The notes below the pieces were generated by a model. The model was not told where the DNA came from. It saw nothing but the letters and a program-made list of their open reading frames with translations, and ran no database searches. This document shows, in pieces, positions 13,031-20,577 of a DNA stretch of 64,000 bases. Where the stretch lies: positions 1 through 64,000 of the forward strand of contig DATAPH010000009.1 of assembly GCA_036265325.1 (NCBI GenBank), in the 5' to 3' direction. Numbering within the stretch: position 1 is the first letter of the stretch; every line of letters starts with the position of its first letter. A program made the position numbers and the translations under genes. The stretch comes from AC-51 sp036265325. GTDB taxonomy: Bacteria; Actinomycetota; UBA4738; HRBIN12.

Positions 13031-13706
13031 GTCGTTCGAGCCCTGGTTCGCGGGCATCCGCTGGACGGTCTTCCCGTTCCTTCGGGTCTGGTTCGACTGG
13101 GACTTCGAGCGGCTGGAGCAGATCCCCGCGTCCGGCCCGGCGGTGATCGCGTGCAACCACGCGTCCTACCTCGACCCGCTCGTCAACGCCTACGCGGTCG
13201 TTCGCGCGAAGCGCAGGCCGCGGTTCCTCGCGAAGGACGACCTGTTCCGCGCGTTCGGGATCCGGTGGGCGATGCGCGGCACGCGGCAGATACCCGTGGC
13301 GCGTGGGACCGGTGATCAGAGCCCGCTGCGCAACGCGGAGGCCGCGCTCCGCGCGAACCAGGTGGTGGTGGTCTATCCCGAGGGGACGGTGACGCACCGG
13401 GCCGACGGCCTTCCGATGGAGGGCAAGACGGGCACCGTGCGGCTCGCGCTCGCCGCCGGGGTCCCCATCATCCCGTTGGTGAGCTGGGGGTCCGCGCCCG
13501 TGTGGCAGAAGTCCGGACCGGGGTCGCTCCGGCCCGGGCGGCCGATACGCGTGCGCGTCGGCGTGCCGTTCGACGTGGCCGGTCGCGGCGTCTCGGTCGA
13601 GGACCACGATGGGGTGCGCGCGCTCACCGAGGAGCTGATGGCGGTGCTGACCTCCGACGTCGAGGCGCTGCGCGCGGCGTATCCGCCGGCGTGGGCTAGC
13701 CGGTAG
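13023..13706 (+). CDS. plsC: 1-acyl-sn-glycerol-3-phosphate acyltransferase
   Basis: This gene encodes a 227-residue lysophosphatidate acyltransferase for phospholipid synthesis. The catalytic HX4D is NHASYLDP (His46, Asp51), followed by a conserved Arg region TRQIPVARG and YPEGT. No ATG, GTG or TTG fits the N-terminus: the frame before residue 1 is the out-of-frame bioY sequence, so the best start is CTG 13023, eight bases inside bioY. The sequence from LAESFEPWFAGIRWTVFPFL on matches the family's usual membrane-associated lead. Its TAG stop lies inside the -10 hexamer of ddl. Confidence 0.88.
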   Translation: MAESFEPWFAGIRWTVFPFLRVWFDWDFERLEQIPASGPAVIACNHASYLDPLVNAYAVVRAKRRPRFLAKDDLFRAFGIRWAMRGTRQIPVARGTGDQSPLRNAEAALRANQVVVVYPEGTVTHRADGLPMEGKTGTVRLALAAGVPIIPLVSWGSAPVWQKSGPGSLRPGRPIRVRVGVPFDVAGRGVSVEDHDGVRALTEELMAVLTSDVEALRAAYPPAWASR

Positions 13707-13709
13707 GCT
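13704..13709 (+). promoter_or_regulatory. -10 hexamer of ddl, leaderless position
   Basis: TAGGCT, seven bases before the ddl ATG. The first three bases are also the plsC stop codon, so a stop and a promoter element share sequence. Confidence 0.6.
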
Positions 13710-13716
13710 CGCCGCG

Positions 13717-14835
13717 ATGGCACGACGCCGCGTGGTGGTGTTGTTCGGCGGGCGCTCGTCGGAGCACGAGATCAGCTGCCTGTCCGCGCGCTCGGTGATC
13801 GATGCGCTGGAGGGCGGCGACGTCGAGGTCGTGCCGATCGGCATCGCTCGCGACGGCCGCTGGTTCGTCCTGCCCGGCGCGCCGGCGCTCCCGTCGGAGA
13901 CCGGAAGGATGCCCGAAGTGGTGGCAGACACGGCGGCGCTTGCGCGTTTGGCCGGCGACGACGGCGCCCCAGCGCTTGTCCTCGCCGACGGGTCGCGCTC
14001 GGCGGTCGACGTCGTGTTCCCGGTGCTGCACGGTCCGCGCGGCGAGGACGGCGCGATCCAGGGTTTGCTCGAGGTTGCGGGCGTGCCCTACGTCGGCGCC
14101 GGTGTGCTCGGGAGCGCCCTCGGGATGGACAAGGCGATGCAGAAGGCGCTGTGGACCGCCGCGGGCCTTCCGGTGGTGCCGTACGTCGTGGCCGGCGAGC
14201 CCGAGTGGCTCGACGACGAGGACGGCGTGCTCGCCCGCGCGACGGCGCTCGGGTTCCCGTTGTTCACCAAGCCGGCGTCGCTAGGCTCGTCCGTCGGCAT
14301 CACGAAGGTCGGATCACCGGAAGATCTGCCGGCCGCGATCGCCACGGCGTTCCGGTTCGAGCGAAAGATCGTGATCGAACACGGCATCGAGCCGGTGCGC
14401 GAGATCGAGTGCGCGGTGCTCGGCAACGACGACCCGGTCGCGTCGGTCTGCGGTGAGGTCGTCCCGGAGGGCCACGCGTTCTACGACTACGAGGCGAAGT
14501 ACCTCGACGAGCACGGCGCGCGGCTCGTGATCCCGGCGCCACTAGCCCCCGCGCTGGCCGCGCGCGTGCAACAGCTCGCGGTGAGCGCGTTCACGACGAT
14601 CGCGTGCGCGGGCATGGCGCGCGTCGACTGCTTCGTGCGAGACGACGCCGTGTGGCTGAACGAGATCAACACGATCCCCGGGTTCACATCGATCTCGATG
14701 TATCCGAAGCTCTGGGAGGCGAGCGGGCTCGCGTACCCCGACCTCGTCACGAAGCTGCTGGACCTCGCGCTCGAACGCTTCGAGGCGGAACACGTCAAGC
14801 GCGTCGACGTGCCGGAGCTACACGAGGGCGCGTAG
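13717..14835 (+). CDS. ddl: D-alanine--D-alanine ligase
   Basis: The 372-residue ATP-grasp enzyme makes D-Ala-D-Ala for peptidoglycan. It begins VVVLFGGRSSEHEISCLSA (typical Ddl opening), has HGPRGEDGAIQGLLE, the ATP-binding FTKPASLGSSVGITKV, EHGIEPVREIECAVLG and the C-terminal metal-binding VDCFVRDDAVWLNEINTIPG. The usual family length is about 310-380. It appears to have its own promoter, so it need not depend on plsC. It converges with the Lrp-like gene over a short GC hairpin. Confidence 0.95.
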   Translation: MARRRVVVLFGGRSSEHEISCLSARSVIDALEGGDVEVVPIGIARDGRWFVLPGAPALPSETGRMPEVVADTAALARLAGDDGAPALVLADGSRSAVDVVFPVLHGPRGEDGAIQGLLEVAGVPYVGAGVLGSALGMDKAMQKALWTAAGLPVVPYVVAGEPEWLDDEDGVLARATALGFPLFTKPASLGSSVGITKVGSPEDLPAAIATAFRFERKIVIEHGIEPVREIECAVLGNDDPVASVCGEVVPEGHAFYDYEAKYLDEHGARLVIPAPLAPALAARVQQLAVSAFTTIACAGMARVDCFVRDDAVWLNEINTIPGFTSISMYPKLWEASGLAYPDLVTKLLDLALERFEAEHVKRVDVPELHEGA

Positions 14836-14843
14836 CGCGCCTT
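14825..14843. terminator. GC hairpin between convergent ddl and Lrp-like gene
   Basis: AGGGCGCG, TAG, CGCGCCTT: an imperfect 8-bp stem whose loop is the ddl stop codon. It is short and lacks a T-run, so it is a weak candidate. Confidence 0.35.
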
Positions 14844-15075
14844 ACAGGTGGACGACGGGGCAGGTAAGGGTGCGGGTGATGCCCTCGACCGACTGGATGC
14901 GCGCGACGACGAGCTTGCCGAGGTCGTCGACGGTTTCGGCCTCCGCACGCACTATCACGTCGTAGGGACCCGTGACGTCCTCGGCCTCGGTGACGCCTGG
15001 AACGGAACCAACCTCGGCTGCGACGGCGGCCGCCTTGCCGACCTCGGTCTGGATCAGGACGTACGCGTGCACCAT
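14842..15075 (-). CDS. stand-alone Lrp/AsnC ligand-binding (RAM) domain protein
   Basis: The 77-residue product consists only of the regulatory RAM domain of Lrp/AsnC proteins (AYVLIQTEVGKAAAVAAEV, GPYDVIVRAEAETVDDLGKL, VEGITRTLTCPVV), with no helix-turn-helix. Such proteins form amino-acid-responsive oligomers in the cytoplasm; the partner is unknown. The start is ATG 15075, eight bases after GAGGAGG; the open frame upstream is antisense to the phosphoribosyltransferase. It is divergent from that gene by 78 bp. The GYD protein at 2759 has a similar ferredoxin-like size and layout but is a different family. Confidence 0.85.
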   Translation of the reverse strand: MVHAYVLIQTEVGKAAAVAAEVGSVPGVTEAEDVTGPYDVIVRAEAETVDDLGKLVVARIQSVEGITRTLTCPVVHL

Positions 15076-15153
15076 CGGGTGGGCCTCCTCGCCGTGGACG
15101 AGCGCACATGCTACGGCCCGGGCGATGAGGGACGCAACGCGGATGATGTCCGG

Positions 15154-15783
15154 ATGGCGGCCCCACCGTTCCTTGACCGGCGCGACGCCGGAGATGCGCT
15201 CGCGGAGGCGTTGCGCGGCGTGATCCAGCCGCCCGCGGCGGTGCTCGGGATCCCGCGCGGCGGCGTGGTGGTCGCCGCGCGCGTCGCCTCGCGCCTCGGT
15301 TTGCCGCTCGGCGTCGTCGTCACGAAGAAGCTCGGGGCACCCGGCAACCCGGAGCTCGGGATCGGTGCGGTCGCGCCCGGCGTGCGCGTCTTGGAGCAAG
15401 ACGTCCTCACGGCGTTGTCGGTGAGCGACCGATGGCTCGCGCGCGAATCGGCGCGCGTCGACGCGGAGGTTGCGCGCCGGGCAGACGCGTACGGTGCCGT
15501 CATCGACGTCCACGGATCGACCGCGGCGGTGGTCGACGACGGCGTCGCGACCGGAAGCACGGCGCGCGCGGCGGGCATCTGGGCGCGACAGGCGGGCGCC
15601 ACGCATGTCGTGCTCGGGGTTCCGGTCGCGCCGGTCGGCGTCGAGCGACGCGTCGCCGACGCGTTCGACGACGTCGTCGCCGTGCTCACCCCGAGCGACC
15701 TTCGGGCGGTGGGGCAGTACTACGCCGACTTCGGTCAGGTCGGCGACGATGAGGTCCGCGATCTGTTGAAGACGGCCGGATGA
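15154..15783 (+). CDS. phosphoribosyltransferase-domain protein
   Basis: The 209-residue type I phosphoribosyltransferase fold has the PRPP loop VVDDGVATGSTARAA at about residues 127-141. The N-terminal part (AAVLGIPRGGVVVAARVA, LGLPLGVVVTKKLGAPGNPE) matches the family of putative phosphoribosyltransferases often annotated as erythromycin-esterase-linked or stress-associated. No substrate can be named. The start ATG 15154 was chosen because the upstream frame is antisense to the Lrp-like gene. The downstream membrane protein overlaps its stop by ATGA, so the two are coupled. Confidence 0.8.
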   Translation: MAAPPFLDRRDAGDALAEALRGVIQPPAAVLGIPRGGVVVAARVASRLGLPLGVVVTKKLGAPGNPELGIGAVAPGVRVLEQDVLTALSVSDRWLARESARVDAEVARRADAYGAVIDVHGSTAAVVDDGVATGSTARAAGIWARQAGATHVVLGVPVAPVGVERRVADAFDDVVAVLTPSDLRAVGQYYADFGQVGDDEVRDLLKTAG

Positions 15784-16178
15784 GCGCGGTCTCCGTGTTC
15801 GGCGCTCAGATCGGCCCGGTCGAGCTCGTCTTCGCGATCCTCTTCGCGGCGCTCGGTGTGCGCTCGGCCGTCTACTGGATCCGCCACCCCGTCCACACGA
15901 CCGACGTCACCGACGAGCTCCTGTTCGCCGCGTTCGTCACCGGGCGCGTCGGAACCTGGTTGCTCGCAGCGGGGATGTTCGTCCTCTTCGGCACGATCCA
16001 CACGGTGGGACGCGCCTACACCGACGACGCGAGCCAGTTCGGCTGGCTGTTCATCGTGTTCCTGGCGCTCGGCGCGATGCAGCTGCTCGCGGCATGGTTC
16101 CTGGGCGCGCGCGACGCGCGGTCGGGCGAGTCGGAAGGCGACGAGGCCCCGGACGAGCCCCGGCCTCCCGCGTTGTGA
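15780..16178 (+). CDS. small three-TM membrane protein, hypothetical
   Basis: The 132-residue product has three hydrophobic helices (about residues 10-35, 56-78 and 87-108) and an acidic, proline-rich C-terminal tail (GESEGDEAPDEPRPPAL). ATGA overlap with the phosphoribosyltransferase gene suggests coupled translation. I recognise no family. It converges with pckA, 15 bp away. Confidence 0.7.
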   Translation: MSAVSVFGAQIGPVELVFAILFAALGVRSAVYWIRHPVHTTDVTDELLFAAFVTGRVGTWLLAAGMFVLFGTIHTVGRAYTDDASQFGWLFIVFLALGAMQLLAAWFLGARDARSGESEGDEAPDEPRPPAL

Positions 16179-16193
16179 GCCTCGACGCTGGCG

Positions 16194-17693
16194 TCAGCCG
16201 ACGGCCTTGATGATGTCTTCCGACAGCTGCGTGAACTGCTGCAGGTGCTCGACCCGTTCGTTCTTCAGCCGTTCGACGATCCCTCGATACTCGTCGCCGC
16301 GGCCCTGCGCCTCGTAGAGGCGTCGGGGCTGCAGCTTCTCCCCGTCGTCGAGGTCGGGGACGGAGGCCGCGACCTGATATCCGAAGTCCGGATCCTCGTC
16401 GAAGACGATCGTCTGCTCCGCGATGCCCTTCACGCACGCCGAGGTGTCGGGGATGCGCAACTTCTTCGAGCGATCGTCGCCGTCCTTGCCGCCGACGCGC
16501 CCGGTATTGAGCAGATACGTCTCGATCGGGTGCGTGGCGAGCAGCTCGAGCAGACGGTTGCCTTGAAGCCCGTGCGGCAACGGGAAGAACGGGTTCGTGC
16601 CCGGGACCCGCAGGAACTTGCCCTCCTCTGCGGCGCCGCCGGCCGCGGTGCCGGTCGTCTCGCCGAGCATGAAGAATGCGGCGGCCTGCTCGAGGTTCAG
16701 CTTCGCGACCGCCGGGATGATGTTCTCGTTTCGGTTGAGGATCAGCAGATAGTCGACGGGGCCGACGTTGCGTGCATCTTCGAATGAGAGCAGGTCCTGC
16801 ATCTCGAACACGGCGCGACCGTTCTTGGTGTAGTGCTCGTTGAAGAAGTCGACCGAGCCGTCTTCGTCCTGATAGACGTTCTCGAGGTAGGTCGTCGGCT
16901 TCACCACCGCGCCGTGGATCGACGGCTCGAAGTCGGGGTCAAGACCGAACGTCTTGGCGAAGCAGCCGTTCTCGGTCCCGTACGCCTTGCCGCCCGGCAT
17001 CAGGCCGACGAAGTCGTCCTGGATCGGCCGCGACCCGTTCTGCGTGGTGAACGTCGTTGTCGTCTTTCCCGTGCCGGACAGGCCGATGATCATGAACACC
17101 TTGTCCCCGGCGGCGGTCGGGATGACCTTGAGACCGGCATGCAGTGCGAGCCCGCCCTTGTTATAGACGATGTCGTTCCACATCCGCAGGCCGCCCTTCT
17201 TCGACTCACCGAAGTAGTCGGAGTTGAGGACGCGCGTTGTGTAGGCGTCGAGATCGACCGCGATGCAGCGGTCGTCGGGGTAGCCCTCGGCCTTGAGACC
17301 GGGCGTGTAGATGACCTGGACCTCGGGCTCCGCCCCGTCGGTCCGCTCGAAGTAGAGCTTCTGCTGCATGCCGGCGATGTTGGCGTAGCGCTTCTCCATC
17401 ACCAGGCGCGCGGCGGAGCGCATGTCGGGGTCGTTGCCGATGTAGCCGTCGATCACGATCATGTCGTGCTCGGCGATGTAGGCCTCCTGCGCCGCCGCGA
17501 TCTTGTCGTAGTCGGCGCGACTCATCGTCTTGCCGCTGGACTCGCGGTCGACCACGTAGGTCGATCCCGCCGAGCGCGACAGCACCGTCGTCTGGACGTT
17601 GACGTTGCCGAACCCCGAGATCCGCGTCTCGGGCATCTGTTCTGTGAACGCCCGGAGCTCATCTGGGGAGGGGTTATCGAACCGTTGTGACAC
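16194..17693 (-). CDS. pckA: phosphoenolpyruvate carboxykinase (ATP)
   Basis: The 499-residue product converts oxaloacetate and ATP to PEP for gluconeogenesis. The kinase-1 P-loop IIGLSGTGKTTT is at about residue 205, preceded by the LALHAGLKVIPT segment and followed by RPIQDDFVGLMPGG and TTYLENV. The C-terminal TGRVGGKDGDDRSKKLRI also fits. The ATP type is less common than the GTP type in Actinobacteria. The start is GTG 17693, six bases after GAGGAGG; the frame is open upstream but has no better start. A TACACT -10 candidate lies at about 17760-17765, giving a leader of roughly 60 nt. Confidence 0.95.
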   Translation of the reverse strand: MSQRFDNPSPDELRAFTEQMPETRISGFGNVNVQTTVLSRSAGSTYVVDRESSGKTMSRADYDKIAAAQEAYIAEHDMIVIDGYIGNDPDMRSAARLVMEKRYANIAGMQQKLYFERTDGAEPEVQVIYTPGLKAEGYPDDRCIAVDLDAYTTRVLNSDYFGESKKGGLRMWNDIVYNKGGLALHAGLKVIPTAAGDKVFMIIGLSGTGKTTTTFTTQNGSRPIQDDFVGLMPGGKAYGTENGCFAKTFGLDPDFEPSIHGAVVKPTTYLENVYQDEDGSVDFFNEHYTKNGRAVFEMQDLLSFEDARNVGPVDYLLILNRNENIIPAVAKLNLEQAAAFFMLGETTGTAAGGAAEEGKFLRVPGTNPFFPLPHGLQGNRLLELLATHPIETYLLNTGRVGGKDGDDRSKKLRIPDTSACVKGIAEQTIVFDEDPDFGYQVAASVPDLDDGEKLQPRRLYEAQGRGDEYRGIVERLKNERVEHLQQFTQLSEDIIKAVG

Positions 17694-17847
17694 GTGGGCC
17701 TCCTCGGATCGGAACGAAGACGCCATACCCGGCGCCTCGACGGAGTGGAGAACGCGGAAAGTGTATCTGAAGGCACCGCCCGGTCCGGAGGAGGGTCGAG
17801 CGGGTGTCCTGCCTCTCCGGCGCAAGGGTTGTTGCGATCCGGACTAG

Positions 17848-17868
17848 TCCGCTGGGAGCACCAGCGGA
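17848..17868. repeat. perfect 8-bp inverted repeat between pckA and GGDEF gene
   Basis: TCCGCTGG, loop GAGCA, CCAGCGGA. It lies in the 259-bp divergent spacer, upstream of both genes. It could be an operator or an RNA hairpin in the GGDEF leader; neither can be decided here. Confidence 0.45.
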
Positions 17869-17952
17869 TGGGACATCGCTGCCGTCAAGTCGCCCGCATG
17901 ACCGGTCGACGCTTCGTGGGTGCGCCGCAACGGCTGCGGCGTGGAGGAACGC

Positions 17953-19782
17953 ATGCGCAAAGGCCTCACGTTCGAGGCGGCGAAGGAGCAGCACCGCAAG
18001 CGCGGCCGCTGGCTGATCTTCGCTGCCATCGCGGCGCTCGCCATCGGGATGACGGTCTCCTACGTCGTGGCATCGGCGTGGGGTGCCGACCGGCAGGCGG
18101 CGGCCCAGGCGCGCTTCGACGACACGCTCGCGACGCAGACGATCCACGTTGCCGACACGGTGCGCGCGTACCGGCGCATGCTCACCGTCACGCAGGGCTT
18201 CCTCGAGGTCGCGGACCCCACGCCTGCGCAATTCGCTCGGTTCGCCGACTCGCTCGAGCTGACGGATGCGCACCCGGCCGTGATCGGCCTCGAGTTCATC
18301 GAGCGACACAAGGGCAACACAAAGGGTGTCTGGAACTACCCGGTCACGATGGTCGCGCCGATCACAGCGGCGCCGACGCTGCTCCATAGCGATCTCGCCG
18401 CGGACCCGAGCGCGCGTGAGGCGCTGCAACAAGCGGGTCGCAACGGCGGGCTCACGATGACCCCACCGAAGGAGAACCCGTATCGCCAGATGCGGATGCA
18501 GTTGGTGGTGCCCATCCACCGCGGCGGCCGGTTCGTCGGGTGGGCCGGCGCGACGCTCGACCCGTCGATCCTCGCCCGCGAGATGCTCGGGACACCGGGC
18601 ACCGGCGTGATCGCGTCCGTGCGCGCGGAGACGCAAGGCACGGTTCTCGGGACGGCGGTCGGAGCCGGCGCGTCGACGGGCGACGCGGCCGAGCTGTCGC
18701 GCTCCGCCCCCGTCCCGATCGATTCGACACCGTGGATCATCGATATGACGGCGACGAAGGCGTTCGCCCCCGACGCGTTCGCGTACCCCTTGACCCCGTT
18801 CGGCGGCGGCATCGGCGTGACGCTGATCATCGCGATGGTCCTGTTCCTGCTCGGCCGCTCGCGCATCCAGGCGTTGGACCTTGCCACCCGGCTCGGGATC
18901 GACCTCGCTGCGTCGGAGGCGCGCGCGAAGGCCGTGATGGACAGCGCCGTGGAGGCGATCGTCACCACGGACGCCATCGGTCACATCGAGTCGGCCAACC
19001 CGGCGGCGGAACAGTTGTTCTCGTGGAGCGAGAACGAGCTCGTCGGCCGTCCGCTCGGCGACCTGATCCCCGCGCTCGCGATATCGGAGGACGGCGGAGG
19101 GCTGCACGACGTCAGGTGGGAACAACGGGAACACATGGTGGAGGCGCAACGCAAAGACACCTCGACCGTTCCGGTGGACGTGTCGCTCACCTCAACCTCG
19201 GTCCACGGCGTCGAGATGTTCACCGTGATCGCGCGCGATGCGACGGTGCGGAAGCTTCACGAGGACCAGCTCGAGCACCAGGCGACGCACGACCCGCTCA
19301 CGGGTCTTGCCAACCGCAAGCTCTTCGACGAACTGCTCGTTCGCGCCGTGTTCCGTGCCGAGCGAAGCCGCCGGGCGCTCGCGGTCCTCTATATGGACCT
19401 CGACGGCTTCAAAGATGTGAACGACGTCTTCGGGCACCAGGCGGGCGACCGCGTGTTGAACGAGACGGCACGGCGCCTCGAGTCGGTGATCCGGCCGGGC
19501 GACATCGTGGCCAGGCTCGGCGGCGATGAGTTCGTGGTGCTGTGCGAGAACCTGACGTCGCCGGACGACGCCGAGAAGATCGCCACGCGGGTGGTCCAGG
19601 TGGTCGGGCAGCCGATCGCCGTGGCCGCCGGGGTTGCCACCGTCACCGCGAGCGTCGGCGTCGCGATCGGGTCGCTTGGGGAGTCCGCGGCATCGGTTGT
19701 GGCTCGCGCCGACGAGGCGATGTACCGGACGAAGCAGGACGGCAAAGCGGGCTACCGCTTCGCGAACGCGATCATCGGGTAA
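17953..19782 (+). CDS. CHASE-PAS-GGDEF diguanylate cyclase
   Basis: The 609-residue membrane sensor probably makes cyclic di-GMP. The layout is TM1 at about 19-41, an extracytoplasmic CHASE-type domain at about 60-260, TM2 at about 280-300, a PAS domain at about 315-430 (MDSAVEAIVTTDAIGHIESA), then GGDEF at about 450-605. The active-site loop is GGDEF at 523-527 and the product-inhibition site is R514-P-G-D517, exactly five residues upstream, so it looks catalytically active and feedback-controlled. No EAL domain is attached. The start ATG 17953 follows GGAGG by five bases; GTG 17920 is in frame but has no such signal. Confidence 0.9.
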   Translation: MRKGLTFEAAKEQHRKRGRWLIFAAIAALAIGMTVSYVVASAWGADRQAAAQARFDDTLATQTIHVADTVRAYRRMLTVTQGFLEVADPTPAQFARFADSLELTDAHPAVIGLEFIERHKGNTKGVWNYPVTMVAPITAAPTLLHSDLAADPSAREALQQAGRNGGLTMTPPKENPYRQMRMQLVVPIHRGGRFVGWAGATLDPSILAREMLGTPGTGVIASVRAETQGTVLGTAVGAGASTGDAAELSRSAPVPIDSTPWIIDMTATKAFAPDAFAYPLTPFGGGIGVTLIIAMVLFLLGRSRIQALDLATRLGIDLAASEARAKAVMDSAVEAIVTTDAIGHIESANPAAEQLFSWSENELVGRPLGDLIPALAISEDGGGLHDVRWEQREHMVEAQRKDTSTVPVDVSLTSTSVHGVEMFTVIARDATVRKLHEDQLEHQATHDPLTGLANRKLFDELLVRAVFRAERSRRALAVLYMDLDGFKDVNDVFGHQAGDRVLNETARRLESVIRPGDIVARLGGDEFVVLCENLTSPDDAEKIATRVVQVVGQPIAVAAGVATVTASVGVAIGSLGESAASVVARADEAMYRTKQDGKAGYRFANAIIG

Positions 19783-19799
19783 CGGCGCGGGCGCCGGGC

Positions 19800-19997
19800 T
19801 CAGCCGCGGGCGGCGCGGACGACCTTGCCGGCCTTGATGCAGCTCGTGCAGGCGTTGACTCGCTTTGGCGAGCCGTTGATGAGCGCGCGAACGCGCTGGA
19901 TGTTCGGATCCCAGCGCCGGTTGTTCCGCTTGTGCGAGAACGTGACGGACTTGCCGAACCAGGGCTTCTTCCCACAGATGTCGCAGACGGCTGCCAT
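19800..19997 (-). CDS. rpmB: 50S ribosomal protein L28
   Basis: The 65-residue large-subunit protein has MAAVCDICGKKPWFGKSVTF at the N-terminus and NACTSCIKAGKVV at the end; the two CxxC pairs make this the zinc-binding form. The start ATG 19997 is favoured over the upstream open frame by the -10 nine bases before it. It lies head to tail with the TlpA-like gene but has its own promoter. Confidence 0.95.
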   Translation of the reverse strand: MAAVCDICGKKPWFGKSVTFSHKRNNRRWDPNIQRVRALINGSPKRVNACTSCIKAGKVVRAARG

Positions 19998-20006
19998 AGC
20001 CGAGCC

Positions 20007-20012
20007 AGGGTA
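20007..20012 (-). promoter_or_regulatory. -10 hexamer of rpmB, leaderless position
   Basis: TACCCT on the minus strand, nine bases before the rpmB ATG. Confidence 0.5.
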
Positions 20013-20026
20013 CCAAAGGCCTGTGG

Positions 20027-20539
20027 TCAACCCGCGATGGCCTGCAGGTTCGCCATCAGCTCGTCTCCTGGGATCTGGCCGGGGAACGTCTTGACCAGCT
20101 TCCCGCTTGCATCGAAGAACAGCGTGTCGGGCGGGCTGAACAGTCCGTAGGACACCGCGATCTGGTTCGAGGGATCGAACACGCTCGGATACGGGATCTG
20201 ATGCTTGGCGATGAAATCCATCGCGCCGGTCCGGTCATCTTGCGCGTCCACGCCGATGAACCGCACCTTGTGGCCGTACTTCTGGTGGGCGGCCACCAGG
20301 TCGGGCGCCTCTGCGACGCACGGGCCGCACCAAGACGCCCAGATGTTGACCAGCACCGGGTGGCCTTTCTGCTCGGCGATCAGGTCTTTGAACGTCGTGG
20401 GATCCATCGTCGGGAGGGCGTCGACCGTTGTGGGCCACGACGGTGTCGCGGACGGCGTTGGCGAACCGCCGGACGTGCACGCGGCGAACGCCAGCAAGGC
20501 GACGGCTGCGGCCGAGACGCGCACCCACCTCGATGTCAT
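20027..20539 (-). CDS. TlpA-like thioredoxin-fold lipoprotein
   Basis: The 170-residue product has an N-terminal signal with a lipobox-like AFAAC at Cys21, a Ser/Pro/Thr linker, and a thioredoxin domain with the active site ASWCGPC at about residues 74-80. It probably sits on the outer face of the membrane and reduces or oxidises thiols, as TlpA/ResA proteins do in cytochrome c maturation, but no cytochrome gene is nearby. The start ATG 20539 has TACCAT six bases upstream. It is divergent from recG; the two start codons are only 38 bp apart. Confidence 0.88.
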   Translation of the reverse strand: MTSRWVRVSAAAVALLAFAACTSGGSPTPSATPSWPTTVDALPTMDPTTFKDLIAEQKGHPVLVNIWASWCGPCVAEAPDLVAAHQKYGHKVRFIGVDAQDDRTGAMDFIAKHQIPYPSVFDPSNQIAVSYGLFSPPDTLFFDASGKLVKTFPGQIPGDELMANLQAIAG

Positions 20540-20545
20540 GCGGGC

Positions 20546-20551
20546 ATGGTA
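20546..20551 (-). promoter_or_regulatory. -10 hexamer of TlpA-like gene, leaderless position
   Basis: TACCAT on the minus strand, six bases before the ATG at 20539. Confidence 0.5.
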
Positions 20552-20577
20552 GAACCGGGGAACGTGGAGGGCGCTCG

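Noticed and set aside
13684..13709. A separate terminator between plsC and ddl.
   Set aside because: No stem is evident; the sequence is explained by the plsC end and the ddl -10 hexamer.
17694..17952. Cyclic di-GMP riboswitch upstream of the GGDEF gene.
   Set aside because: I could not match the conserved core and tetraloop-receptor elements of either c-di-GMP riboswitch class; only simple dyads are present.
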